Part shown: positions 46,151 through 58,540 of the stretch, piece after piece
Layout of the letters: each line of letters starts with the position of its first letter
Position numbering within the stretch: the stretch's first letter is position 1
From: Gnetum montanum
Lineage: Eukaryota; Streptophyta; Gnetopsida; Gnetales; Gnetaceae
Length of the DNA: 64,000 bases
Assembly (NCBI GenBank): GCA_015680685.1
Contig: MNCI01022494.1
Location: forward strand, 430,085 to 494,084
Direction: 5' to 3'
The notes under the pieces: model-generated
What the model saw: only the letters and a program-made list of their open reading frames with translations
Told to the model about the DNA's origin: nothing
Databases searched by the model: none
Position numbers and translations under genes: made by a program

Positions 46151-48239
46151 TCTTCTAACTTGTTCTATCTTATGTTTACCTGATTTCGATAATGGTCGTG
46201 GGGGTTTCGATCTAAAGTAAGAGCTACCTTACTAAACCTTACTGAATTTTTCATTCTCTTTTCATTTTTTACATTCTTTGATATTTTCTTATTCTTTTAT
46301 AATTTTCACTTTCTTCAATTTTTCATATTCTTTTACATTTTTCAATTCTTTAACATTTTTCATTCTTTACACTTTTTCATAATGTTTACTATCTTTTTAA
46401 TTTCTTTTATACTTTCTTTTCAAGTGGTTTATAAATAATTTTTATGGTTAATAAGACACATTGAATAAAAGCAAGATGTAGTCTAGTAAGATGAAGATTT
46501 CTCTATGTTATCAAGTCATAAAAGATTGATTATTTACACAATGAGACCACATCATCTATCCATCCATTCCATTAATAAGAGGTTCTTACCATGGCCATAA
46601 TGATATTATTTTCTATCATACAACTAAGAATAAACTTGTGATCATTATTACTAGACAAAAAAGTAAAGAACCAAGTGGGAATGTCAAGGGTGTGACTTCG
46701 AGGAGACTTGTGGATTCTTTTTAATTATTATTATGAGTTCTATTATGTTTCTAAGGTTGTATTATATCCTTGTAGATCTAACAAAAAATGGAAGTAAGAG
46801 TTAAATAAGTTCTACCTTAAAAGGTTAATATAGTTAAAAATAAAAAGCACAGAATAAATTTTTGGGGTTTCCACTGGAAAGGCATGTTACCCATGCCTAA
46901 AGGTAGGTAGCTTCTTAGAAATGTAAACATAAAAATAAAGTGTCATGAATAAGACTCCTCCCTTGGACAATACGCCAAGTGACAATACCCCTTGTAACTT
47001 TGATAGTCTTACGATTATAACTCCAAGAGATGAAACAATGCGATGTCACTAGAATGTGGTTAGGTCTTGGTTTGAATATTGGACAGAAAGGCTAATGATT
47101 ACCTTAACCACTAATAAAACACAAGAATTCATTATGCTAATGGTAAGACACATCAAGTCCCAATTTCTACAGTCTGTTCTAAGCCCATTTCATCTCACTG
47201 TTTGAATAGTCATAACTAATGATTTTGTATAACATAGTGTATAACAAGGGCATTAATGGTTGGAGCCTACTTGTATAACTGTTGTATCTTATATTTGTCA
47301 AGCAATACCACATCNGACACTTCTAGGCATGGTTATACAAGGGCATTAATGGTTGGAGCCTACTTTGGGGAGGACCCACTTGTATAACTGTTGTATCTTA
47401 TATTTGTCAAGCAATACCACATCATCTTGAACCTTCCAAATATCAATAAACACATCCCATATCACTTACACTCTTTGTTCTACAAATATGAATTCATTAC
47501 CCTTCTTACCCTACTTATGAACTTTTGTAGCCCCAGATTCATTCTCTATGAACATCCAATGATAGATTTTTCACAAAAATAAGCATCTTTTCATCATCCA
47601 AACCCTCTGAGCTACCTTAAACCCTTCCAAACATCGAAAGAAATCAATATTTCCCATCTAATCTTCATGAAAAATGCATTTTCTTGGGCTATGATATTAG
47701 GTCACCAATATTGGATCCTCAATGTTAAGTCCCCAATATCAGGTCACAAAAATATATATATAAATGTCGAGACTTGGAAAATTTTTTCATCATTTTTCAT
47801 TTGCAACAAGGAAGATTTTTCAAATTTCCTTTTCCAATATGAGCTCTAACCTCTTAGCTTTACCATGCCATAACTTGATCAATATCACTTTGATTTTCAT
47901 GCTTTTTGAACTTGTTTGATCACGGAGTGCCCAACTTAGTTGTGGGTAGGTGCTAGTGAGGAAAATTTGAGTCAATTTTTTGAAAAATTCTAATGCCTAG
48001 AAGGTACTTTAAGGGTAAGTATGAAGAGATAATTGGAATTTTTAAAGATTAATCAAACATACTAAACCCTAAACACTTAATTAATGATCTTAAGGACTAA
48101 TAACCATCATACATAGGGACAAAATGAGCAATTATGACTTTGCAATTTTTGAAAATTTTTTTAACTCTACAATCTTAGGAACCATCTATGACGTAAATTT
48201 TTGAAAATTTTTCTAACTCTATAATCTTAATAACTAAGA
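46151..48239 (+). other. Post-pol non-coding region of element G
   Basis: It is homologous to 32968-34960 of E: T-rich minisatellite (46250-46430), then CATCCATCCATTCC and CATGTTACCCATGCC segments. A partial duplication around a single N (47315) looks like an assembly join. Confidence 0.65.
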
Positions 48240-50860
48240 AAATTTTTGTAATAGAGGACAAGAACTAGAACACAAGGAGTAGGAAGCCCAATCATTTAGC
48301 ATTCATCAAGAAACTCCTACCATAGGACATCTAGCCCAATGAGAGGTAAATGAATCATAAGTCAAAGGAAAATGCCTCATGTTGCCACAAGATTGCCTCT
48401 AAGTAATTTAAGAAAGATCCATTCTAACCATGATGATTGTGGAAATGAACTTTGGCGCATTCATGGAATTTATTCCTAAAGCAGCATGAGCGTCACCACT
48501 ATGGCCTATATTGTCACAAAATGGTAAATGGTACATTGGAGAAACTTACCAATTTTTGCACAATAAGGAAGAGGGTACTACTGTCAACATTAGAGGAGTC
48601 TTGATGTCATTCTGAATTAAGGAAATTGCAAAAGCTTTGAACATACCCAACGAAGGGGCATGGCTAGCACATTTGTCCACATGATCTAATCCTAAAACTA
48701 GATAGTTATGGCTGAAATGGGCTTATGGTAAAGAAGATAAAGACTATAATGAACTAACTCTGGAAGAGAGAATATACTTTAAAATTGATACTTATTTGTT
48801 CCCAACAAAAGGACTCAATCAACTATCAATATATGCAGCTAGGGGAAGTGCAATTCTAATGGGCTAGCACAATGCCAACCTTGTACAACTCTATTTTATG
48901 GAAATATGAAGGCGACTCGAAGAAAGAAAGGCAAGAAAGCCAACACTTATTAAGAGGCCATGCAAGTGAGTTGGAATCATGAGATACACTAATGATGTTC
49001 CTAGGAGAGACCAAAATGCTTCATACATTAAGTTGCTCAAACTAGCACCACCAAGGAATGATCATAATGAGGAACAAGAGCAAGAACAAGAATGGGAGCA
49101 ATAAAAAAAGCAACAACAAGAGTAAGCAAGGCCCAACGGCCAATAAAAATGGCAACAAGGTAGCAATAATAGCAAGTCCCACCATCATCATCATGGGACT
49201 ATAGATCATTGATGAGCCATCTGTAATAGATTGTAGAAATAATTAGCTTGGGAGCCAAGGACGAGGTTAATCTATATAGAGTTATTGATAGTGCCATCAA
49301 ATCCACAATTACAGCTAACCCAACAAGTAGTAGAATTTATTACAGTTAGGAGAAGAGGTATGGTCACAACAAATCTCTGAGAACATTGCATCGTTCCAAG
49401 TGGTGTTAGAGATTGAAGAAGGAGCCACAATTACGATAATCCACTGCCAAGATGCAATGAGAGTAGTAGAGTTAATCATTGATCACATTAAAGAATCCTT
49501 CAACGTAACTATTATGGCACTAGTAGATATAATTAGAGTCAAATATACTTAGATGTTAGCCAAAACTTCGATGACTCCTACTACTCACAAGGATGTTCTT
49601 AACAGGCTACTATAAACTAGGAAAGTCATGACAACACTGTTTGACATCCCTAGTAATGTCACCATAGTATAATTTGAACTCATAGCTACCAAAGGAAAAC
49701 TAGTCATGGTAAAGACTAGGGTAAAGCATGTAGAAGCAGAAGTTTTGAAACTACAAGAAGAGATTGTAGCCCTGAGAGCTAAAAGGAGACATCCCACACA
49801 GTTTTTTGCACCTAACAAGATTGAGAAATTTAGAATAGAGCATATCAACAAATTGATTAAGCAAAACAAACAATTGACAAATGAGAAGAAGAAATTGATA
49901 TGTAATGCCTTTCTAGCTAAAGCACAGACATATGCACATGTGAAGGCACTTACCATAGTTCAAGAAGAAAACAAGCAACTTGCTATTGGCAACCTAAGGT
50001 TAACCACTATGGAGAAGCAGAAAAACATCTTATAGGAAAGCATCCACCAATTAAGGGAACAACTAATGGGGGTCAACCAAGACATGATCCACCTCGTGAG
50101 AGAAAAAAGAATCCTATCTATGAAGGAGGTACATCCCATCTAACAAAAATCAGCCATTGAAGTTAACACATGGCAAAACGAGGCAAAGAAACATGAAAAG
50201 CTTAAGGAACACTTCCGAGATTAGGTGGGCATTTACAAAAAAGTCAACAAAAAAGAATTCCATATCAATGCATAATCCTTATTGGAAATCCATCATGGAT
50301 ATCTATGCCCTTGTCCACTAGGCAGATGTGAAAAATAAAGACTTGTAGATTAAAGGCTTGAAAGAGTACATGGGGTTAGCTAATCTTCATTACAATAACT
50401 TGGTCATGTTAATAGCAACTAGGCCTAGAAATGAGCTAGAACAGCAAGTAGCAGCCACCTATGCCTTATATGAGAAAGAGTTTTTGGATCAAAAAGATGC
50501 TTTGTAGAAACTCCAAGTAGCAAACTTAGAACTAGAAGTAGTAAAGGTTGGCTACCATGGGTAGAAATATGTAGCTTCAAACCTAGCTAGAAGACTATTA
50601 GATTATCATGAATTAAGAGAAAAGGCTAGAGCATTTGAGAAAGAAATAAGGTAATTCATAGCTTGTTATGCCAAAGTAAACCAAATGTTTCCATAGCTAC
50701 CATGCCAATGGGATGTGTCGATTCCATCAAACATTGGTTCATAAGTAAGATAATTCATGATCCTAGAATGAAAGAAGAAATGTTTTAGGTGCTCCTAAAC
50801 TGATTTAGAGCCCAAAAGCCTGATGATAAGGGAAAGTAACCAATGGAAGAGCCATTTCCA
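48240..50860 (+). pseudogene. Third ORF of element G: N-terminal transposon-protein-like domain and coiled coil, decayed
   Basis: The first part (about 48480-49060) reads VNIRGVLMSF and IKEIAKALNIPNEGAWL, then YNELTLEERIYFKIDTYLFP and IMRYTNDVPRRDQNASYIKL. It resembles plant transposon-protein or mobile-domain modules, tentatively. A Gln/Glu-rich linker follows (49070-49160). The 3' half is a coiled coil: the open stretch 49706-50035 has VKHVEAEVLKLQEEIVALRA and NKLIKQNKQLTNEKKKL. Beyond it comes the EYMGLANLHYNNLVML block shared with E and H. No signal peptide or membrane segment was seen. Its position after pol is that of the env-like ORF of Athila elements. Confidence 0.65.
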
Positions 50861-51080
50861 CTTGGAACCACTTAAAGCTACATTCAACTTCACCAATTTT
50901 TTGTTCTTTTTGTAAAGTTGTCATGTCATAAAATGTGTCATTTTTGTAAACTCCATTGTGGCATTAGAGAGTCATGAATATAAGAGTAGTGTCATGTAAA
51001 TCTACCTCCTAATATTGTAAGCAACTCCATCCTCATTTTGTTTTAACTCGAGTACAAGTTTTTAGTTAATCGTGGGGGTA

Positions 51081-51958
51081 TGATAAATTGAATTTTTTCT
51101 TGGCCATGATAGCAAGTATTCGATATTGAGGCACAAGATACGATGTTGCGTATTCGATATCGCAAACATGTGCAGGCCTATAAATACAATACTTAGCCAC
51201 ACCATCCACAAAATTTCATTTCATACTTAGAAAAATTACGTGAGTTTGTTTTCTCAATTTTAGCACCTAGCACTTAGGAGTGTAATCCTGTAGTGTGATA
51301 GTTTGTAATTGAATGGAGTCTTTATTCAAGTAAGATGTACTTGGACACATTTCATGCATGGAAATAAAGATCGAGATTGCTCTACATCATTGTAGCATCA
51401 CTTAGTCTTTATTGTTTATACTTAGAATAATTTTTCTTTTTTTACTTAGCTTAATGATTACTGCTTTCATTTGTTACTAATTTACTTTCAACTCATTTTA
51501 CTTTTACTATTGTTAAGTGGAATGGATATGATTGAAACAAGCATAAAGTGTGATCATTTGGTAAGCTAATAGTATTATTGCTTGGTTCACCTAGTAGCAA
51601 GATACTTGGTAATCCTTATAATGATCACATAAGTTCAAAACGTGTGCAGAGAGTCAAGAATGAATGTCCATTGCATAGGTTAGACTAGGTTTATTTATTG
51701 TCACTTAGATTTAGAAACCATTCCATTTACTTTATGTTTATCAAGAGTAATATGGCCCATAAAACATTAATATCATACACTTCACCATGAGTTAAACCAT
51801 ACATATCGATTTTACTAGCCCATGTGGGAAGACAACGATCACGAACTCTAACCAAGTACTAGCATAATTACATTGCCTTGTTCACGGAATTTGACTAGGC
51901 TGCACATGAACACTTGTATCTCATATGGTTGGGTGTTGAATTACTCCATCACTCATTA
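51081..51958 (+). repeat. 3' LTR of element G
   Basis: 878 bp, preceded by the purine tract CGTGGGGGTA (51071-51080), starting TGATAAATTG and ending CTCATTA. The TATA box is at 51178-51186. The following five bases are ATAAT. Confidence 0.9.
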
Positions 51959-52279
51959 ATAATTATCATTGAATAATGTACATTGGTTTTGATTTTTGTT
52001 TTTAATGTGAAAATCAATTCTTTGTAAAAAAAATTTGAGATTTTATTAATTTGAAAAATATAAAAATTTATATTAACCAAATAATAGATATATATATCAT
52101 AAATATATAGCTAAACCAATTAGTTCTTCACTTGAGAAATCTTCATCTCAATTCTACTAGTTAGATGGTTTTTTTTTTTCCATTTGAAGAGTTACATTGA
52201 TTTCTTAAACTCTTTTAGTTGGGGCTCTATTAGTGGTATGGATTCTTCTTATAAACATCCATTTTCTTCATTTTGGTTA

Positions 52280-52370
52280 AGATTATAACTTAGTGCTGCC
52301 TAGTAGAATTAAACTCATAACTTAGGATTTCCAAATCAAGAGTCTTACAAGTAAGGAACATTCATTATTT
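52280..52370 (-). repeat. tRNA-derived SINE-like copy (minus)
   Basis: The complement of 52309-52320 gives a B-box-like GAGTTTAATTC, preceded by GTAAGACTCTTGATTTG. The same order occurs on the plus strand at 59935-59980. Confidence 0.4.
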
Positions 52371-52389
52371 ATAAAGGGTATTTACTATA

Positions 52390-52560
52390 ACAAGAGTTAT
52401 CATTTCGTGTAATGGTAAGGTACTTGTTCTCCAAGTTGTAAGACCTAGGTTTGAACTTGGATGTAACTACTTGAAAAACCTTTTACTCATCTATCAACCC
52501 TCTTAATACTTTCTTGATTATCTTTGGAGTGATGATCCTACTATAGTAGTTACTATAAAT
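52390..52560 (+). repeat. tRNA-derived SINE-like copy (plus)
   Basis: TGTAATGGTAAGG (A-box-like) and AGGTTTGAACTTGG (B box, 52447-52460) are spaced as in tRNA genes. The 3' part is unrelated AT-rich DNA. It does not fold as a tRNA. Confidence 0.4.
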
Positions 52561-52643
52561 TGAAAGGGACATATCAAACCCTAAAAAATACAATATACTT
52601 TACATCATGAACATGAAGAAGAAATGAAACTTCACAATAATAG

Positions 52644-53640
52644 TGATGAGTGGCGAGGTACCCCTACACTCAACCATACAAAACGAGCGTAGCACGCACG
52701 ATCCGGTCAAACTCCTCAGACTAAATGCCTAAACGCCCCATGGAACACTTGGGGTTAATCATTTGTTGTCTTCCCAAACTTACTTGTTGTTGTCACGGTG
52801 TATGGTTAAGTAAGTCCGAGGTATATGATTTTTATAGCTTTTCTAGTTTTTCTCCTATGCTATCAAGGTGAAGGGTTGAGAAACTAGCTAACTCTAACTA
52901 AGGACTAAGTCTAAATTAACTAGCGTCAGCATCCGTTCACACTTACTGTACACACCCTGAACTATGCAACTATGGCTACCAAACGCTAATCATTACTAGG
53001 ATCACCACACGTAACTTACTTGCTCGAAGTGATCATACTGAGGCACTTAACTAGCCCAAATGTAATGAACAGTCGATTCCTTGACTAGCTGTACACACCC
53101 ATAGATGCTCGTAATCAAGTCGTACTCATTCCGCACTCTAGGAGATAAGGGTGAGAGAATCTAATCACGACGAGTAGCCGATTCCTTGATTAGCCATACA
53201 CATTTGTCAATGCTTGTAATCAAGTCGTACTCATGTCGCACTAATGCAGGTAATAAATAACATGTAATAAATCCTATTCCATGCACTGCAAGGTTTATCC
53301 ACAAAGCTTGCCTTTATTACTGTACACAACTTGCGTTCAGGTACAAAGCTGCTCGAATAAAGATCCATTCACTTGGGGACTCCTACTGCGGGCACATGGA
53401 AAATATTCTATCTCTGGAGTGATCAAACTGCTAGATTTTCCCTACTTTAATCCTAGGATGAGAAATGAGGGGAGTGCCGCCTCTTATTTATAGATTTGAT
53501 GGCGGACTGCGATATCACATACGCGATATCGCAGGGGACGACATGATATCGCGTACGCAATATCGCATGGGATGCGATACCGTGACGGCCGCAATATCGC
53601 ATACGCAATATCATAGTGCATGCGATATCGCGTCTTATCA
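52644..53640 (-). repeat. 3' LTR of element D
   Basis: 997 bp. Starts TGATGAG and ends CTTATCA (plus strand). Minus-strand TATA box complement at 53485-53493 with GATATC palindromes at 53505-53640. Preceded by AATAG. Confidence 0.9.
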
Positions 53641-53867
53641 TACCACCATGACTGAATGAAAACTCATCCTCGAGTTCCTTACAATAATATCAGGTAGGTA
53701 TGAAATTATTGAGGGGAATGGAACTAATGGGATGACATGTGAACAGATCATTATTACATGACTTGAAAAAATTGGTGTTCATGACAACAAGGGTGAACAC
53801 CTTATTACAATGACATCAGGCCTTAGTTGGCAGTTGAGAAAGAGAGAGAGAAAGAAGTGTTGCTGCT

Positions 53868-54385
53868 NNNNNNNNNNNNNNNNNNNNNNNNNNNNNNNNN
53901 NNNNNNNNNNNNNNNNNNNNNNNNNNNNNNNNNNNNNNNNNNNNNNNNNNNNNNNNNNNNNNNNNNNNNNNNNNNNNNNNNNNNNNNNNNNNNNNNNNNN
54001 NNNNNNNNNNNNNNNNNNNNNNNNNNNNNNNNNNNNNNNNNNNNNNNNNNNNNNNNNNNNNNNNNNNNNNNNNNNNNNNNNNNNNNNNNNNNNNNNNNNN
54101 NNNNNNNNNNNNNNNNNNNNNNNNNNNNNNNNNNNNNNNNNNNNNNNNNNNNNNNNNNNNNNNNNNNNNNNNNNNNNNNNNNNNNNNNNNNNNNNNNNNN
54201 NNNNNNNNNNNNNNNNNNNNNNNNNNNNNNNNNNNNNNNNNNNNNNNNNNNNNNNNNNNNNNNNNNNNNNNNNNNNNNNNNNNNNNNNNNNNNNNNNNNN
54301 NNNNNNNNNNNNNNNNNNNNNNNNNNNNNNNNNNNNNNNNNNNNNNNNNNNNNNNNNNNNNNNNNNNNNNNNNNNNNNNNNNNNN
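53868..54385. other. Assembly gap (518 N)
   Basis: Run of N inside the tail of element D. Confidence 1.
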
Positions 54386-55074
54386 ACTCTCATCAATGCA
54401 TTCGGCTAAACCATAAACTAGATTAACGAGAATGCTTCCCCCAAGAGCCACCACCATTCTGATGAAACAAAGGAGAGAATGGGAAGTGAGAAGGGCCTTA
54501 GTTAGAGGGAACACTTTTGGTTCCATAACCAGTTCTTGGAGCCCAATTTTATTTCATCTAAGGGGTATGCTTTGAATTCTCACTTAGTTTTTTTTTTTGT
54601 GTTTTTATGCGTGAGAACCACACCATGCAAAGAGGTCTTATTTTTATTGTCTCAGCTTCCAAGAATTGGGTAACATCGAAACAGCAAGAAAACTCAAGAA
54701 GAAACATTCAAGTACCCAAAAGAATGACCAACACAAAAGCATAAAGTTCCCTTGAAGTCACACCCTTTTCAATCCTTGAGTCCTTCCTTAGTTTGAGAAA
54801 TGCCTAGTCATCGATTTGTTAAAGTTCTTATTAAGAAGGGAACTGTACATTTCCAAGCTGAGAGAAACCATAGAAATTGGTGGATGGATGGATGAAGTGG
54901 GCTCATTGCCTGCCATATCAAAAGAAACATACCTTAGTATCAACATTGTGACTTAAAGGTAAAAACCAAACATTAGCAATCAATATGAAAATAGTTCATA
55001 CCATCATGAAGAATGCTTATTATGGGATAAACTTATAGGGTGGAACACACACACACTCAAAAAAAGTGGAAAAA

Positions 55075-55215
55075 GTATAACGATGTTGTAAAACAAAAAC
55101 TAGAAAAGTTAAAGAAATTTGTAAAACAAAAATGTGTAAAATAAATACTTGTAAAACAAAAATGTTGTAAAACAAAAAGGTGTAAAACAAAAATGTTGTA
55201 AAACAAAAACTTAAA
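55075..55215 (-). repeat. 12-15 bp T-rich minisatellite in element D
   Basis: About nine TTTTGTTTTACA-like units on the minus strand, as in element A at 600-735. Confidence 0.75.
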
Positions 55216-55339
55216 AGAACTGAGGGCCCCATATGATTAGCATAGGTGGCCATCTCCCCCATGACTGAGTTGTAAGGGAGAGATCCGAAATAACGAATGT
55301 CTATTTGAATTTCGTAAAAGTGCCCAACTTCTCCCAATT

Positions 55340-56702
55340 GATGATCTTAGATTGAGGGATGGAAGTTGGCGATGCTCATATTCCAATGTGTCTATGCCTT
55401 GGTTGTTGGCATGGGTTTCCTTAGTTCGTTCCATGCATATTTTTCTGCTCCTTCTAGTAGCTGTCAACCACGGGGTGTCTACTACTGGTTGTGTGGTTGC
55501 TACATACAGGCATCTTTGTTTCAAAGTTTCAAGAGCACACTTGTTACATGAAGACATTTCCTCCATGTCATCACTTGATGAATCACTGTATGTGATGCAT
55601 GGAACTTTCCTCTTCTCGATCTTTCCACATATGTTTATCTTAGAGATTTCCAAGGAAAGATCGCAAATCCTAAGGCATGCGTCTAATGTACTAAGCCATG
55701 CCCTTCCCATTATAATTAGGAAGTCCCCTTCGTTGTTGTTCACTTCAATCACCAGAAAATCAGTTGGATAGGACCAACCACACATAGTGGTAATGATGTC
55801 CTCCACCAATCCCAAGGGAATGGTGATGGACTGGTCTGCCAGCTCTAGTCGAATGTTGCTCTTCTTGAGTTGGGGTAGGTTTCAGGCGTGATACATCTCT
55901 CATGAAATTAAGTTGATTCTAGAACCTAAGTCAAGAAGAGCTCTATGTGGTTCATTTCCAGCGATCTGTAAATAGATTAAGGGACTCCCAAGGTCAGTTA
56001 GTTTCCTGGGAAGGTGGCCCACCTTGATCCAATCAGTTACGGTATGCGTTAACATAACTGTATGCGTTAAGCTCTGATTTTGGATGGAAGGGTGCTTCGA
56101 AGTGTTAGATGGTGGAGGAGTGTACATGGCCCCAACCGCTTGTTGTTACGAGAGTTTGTCTGGGCTTTTGGTTCTAAAGTAAGGTCTTCTCTTTTTACAG
56201 TTGTCAGAACCATCAGCAAGTTGGATATTTACAACTCTCGTAGTGTGACATTGATGCGGTTGAGGAGGAAGTTCCCCTTGCATTGTTGGAGCAGGAGGTG
56301 TTATGGGAACTACTTGTGGTGGAAGAGGTGCGGATGGATTAGGAGGATGGTGTGGATATGGAGTGTCTCCCGGAGGAGAAGGAGTCCTTCTGAAGTACTC
56401 CTGAACTTGGTAGTGACAGTTGGGGGTTATGTAACTCATAGAGTCACTTGAAGAAATCGGTTACTACACATAATATCCATAAGGGTCAGGCTACCGGTAA
56501 GGGTACTGATGTTTCGACGATGGCATCCCCCATGACTGTGGGTATTGCCACTGCTAATGCTGTCCGATGGGCTGGGGTGGAGTTCCACTTGGATAATACA
56601 TTAGTGGTTGGTGGAACTACCTTGGGCTACCTTGTGGATAAGGTAACCTTCGAGGTGTTTGCCATTGGTTGAGTCTTGATTAAGCACATACACCCCAGAC
56701 TC
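55340..56702 (-). pseudogene. pro: Pro/Gln-rich linker and aspartic protease of element D, decayed
   Basis: The linker (56439-56146) has FRRTPSPPGDTPYPHHPP. The protease N-terminal part (56127-55900) includes LLDLGSRINLIS with the catalytic Asp. The C-terminal part (55815 onward) has DFLIIMGRAWLS and DLSLEISKINICGKI. After LPSLNLRSSIG the frame leaves protein similarity, at the point where A also diverges. In element B the same region continues into RT. Confidence 0.85.
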
Positions 56703-58399
56703 CTATAGATGTGAGATGATGGGGCAACATCCCTTAGGATGGTCATAATGGAAGATCTCACATCCACCTTCATCGTCTGTGTTAGAGTCCACAGCCACAT
56801 CAAAGTTAGTGATTTTCCCCTTACCCTTGTTATGTGCAGGGCCTAAATCTCTCCACTTTTTCTTACCTTTGTCACTACTTTTTTCTACCTTAGACTCTTC
56901 TACAATTTTCAAGACTGTTTCAATTCTTGAGTCTAAGGAATCCCACATTTGGTCTACTTTGGCCGATACCTCAGTTGTTAATTTTTAGATTGGCAAATTT
57001 TTCTGATTCACCAACTCTTTGATTGGTAACTCATCCTCCTCATCACAAAATTTCACTCCCTTCTTTCGAAAGGAGGGGTCGCGATTGTACTCTTCTACAC
57101 TTTCCCTTTTTTGTAGCTCACCTTCTTCGTTTGCTACTTGCTCCAACAAGCTATGCACTTCATGGGCTCTAAGTTGTGAGAGTCTCCCTTGGGCATAAGT
57201 CCCAAGGGTTCTTCTAGTTTCATTCCTTAGCCCATCCACAATGTGGTGAATTTGATCCCGGCTAAGCGTACCCATGGCCTGGGCAACGATGTAACAATGT
57301 GTAGTAGCGGGCCATGGTAGCATCCAAGGGTTCATATGTACCTTGTTTCCAGCCTTGGATTTGCTTACACAAATTGGACACTCTGGAGTACATTTCATAC
57401 TTTTCGTTGAACAGTTCTAACATCGTACTCCACCTCCTAATGGTTTCCGGTTCTAAGGACTGGTACCAACTCTTTGCTTCTTTGGTGAGTGTCCTTGGGA
57501 ACAACTTAAGCTTCTGCCACTCATTTTTTATATTCTACAAGGCACAGGCATCGTGGAATGCCTATAAATGATTTTACAGATCAACATTATATCCCCCTTC
57601 AAATCGTGGGATGTTGTTCATGTCTAATCGCTTGATCCAGCTATCCTTTAAATGCCTTGTGGGAATCCTAACTACCTCTATTATGTCAAGCATGCTTCGG
57701 GTTGCGAGTAGGGGCTCATCATAATCATCTCTTTCATGACACCTGTGATGTCTGTGTTGTTCCCTATGTCCTTGCCCTTGTCCTCTCTCTCGACTTTCCC
57801 GTCGAGGTCTTTCATCCTTCTTACCTTTATCCTCACCTTTATGTTCATGGTGGCTGCGCCCAGATGTGGAAGGAGAGGGTGAGTGATGTGAAGAAGGGGA
57901 AGAAGAAGGGGAACCATCACCATGATGATGTTTCTTGCCTTCTCTTTTGCTGCTACGGCCCCGATCGTGGTGACGATCTAAGTGCCCGTCCTTAGCATAA
58001 GTGGTTGTTCCCTCTGTGAACAGCTGGTGTTCATGAGCATTAGAACTAGGGATATGTATCATTGATTGTAGGTTCTGATACCCAACCTCCTCATCATCGT
58101 TAGAAGGGGAAACATCTTTTNGCAAATAATTCTTGCATGCTAATCTGTGCCAAGGCACGGAAAAGCATCTGAGGGACTGATCGATCTAGGCATAACACAA
58201 TGTTACCTTGCAAATCTCTCCATCACAGCTATTCATCTTGATGGAGGATAAAAGTGAAGTCTAGAATATACTCATTGAGATGAGTATAAACTATCTTGTA
58301 TTGTTTAGGATTTGGCTGATTTTGGTTATGTTTTTTATGTTGCCGACTGTCTCGTGTGTGGTCCTTAGGTGGTGAGTTGCTCTTATGAGAAGAAGGCAT
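56703..58399 (-). pseudogene. gag: gag of element D, decayed
   Basis: The ATG at 58399 opens MPSSHKSNSPP and leads into the shared FTFILHQDE box. The His/Arg/Glu/Ser linker and early capsid are open in 58158-57574, ending at a CAA-to-TAA stop after FEGGYNVDL. The capsid continues in 57504-57262 (WYQSLEPETIRRWSTM), then in another frame (57398-56985, HIVDGLRNETRRTLGTYAQG). The nucleocapsid (56948-56703) ends CEIFHYDHPKGCC, with Phe at the second knuckle Cys. A single N at 58121 marks a join where about 180 bases present in A are missing. Confidence 0.85.
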
Positions 58400-58521
58400 T
58401 TTTATCAGTGTGCTAATTTCATCGTTATATAATTTTTATCTTGATTAACCCGAAGGTTTGTTAAGGTTCACAATAATGTAAGTGATATCCCTTATGTTCT
58501 ATTCGGTGCACAAACACTTAG

Positions 58522-58539
58522 TCCCTGGCAACGGTGCCA
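58522..58539 (-). other. Primer-binding site of element D (tRNA-Asp type)
   Basis: TCCCTGGCAACGGTGCCA on the plus strand matches the tRNA-Asp 3' end except for two C-to-T changes. One base separates it from the LTR. Confidence 0.9.
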
Positions 58540-58540
58540 A

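Larger units (their letters stand above)
42892..51958 (+). mobile_element. Element G: complete Athila-like retrotransposon with internal pol deletion
   Basis: Two LTRs (42892-43781 and 51081-51958) flank a tRNA-Asp primer site, gag, a truncated integrase, a non-coding post-pol region, the third ORF and a purine tract. Flanks AGAAT and ATAAT are a target-site duplication with one mismatch. Protease, RT, RNase H and the integrase N-terminus are missing, gag being joined to integrase near 45448. All frames have stops. Confidence 0.85.
53641..55339 (-). other. Post-protease non-coding tail of element D
   Basis: It includes the T-rich minisatellite (55075-55215), the gap (53868-54385) and the 3' end CTCATCCTCGAG complement with a weak purine tract next to the 3' LTR. 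It matches 1-844 of A and, near the LTR, 62452-62630 of H. No polymerase motif was found. Confidence 0.65.

Noticed and set aside
49706-50035. Third ORF as an envelope protein
   Set aside because: Only its position suggests env. No signal peptide, membrane helix or cleavage site was seen; it is a coiled coil.
52390-52470. tRNA gene
   Set aside because: A- and B-box-like motifs are present but no cloverleaf or acceptor pairing could be drawn; SINE-like is the better call.
55020-55337. Membrane protein suggested by a Phe/Leu/Val-rich frame (also 562-849)
   Set aside because: The hydrophobic stretch is the translation of the TTTTGTTTTACA minisatellite.
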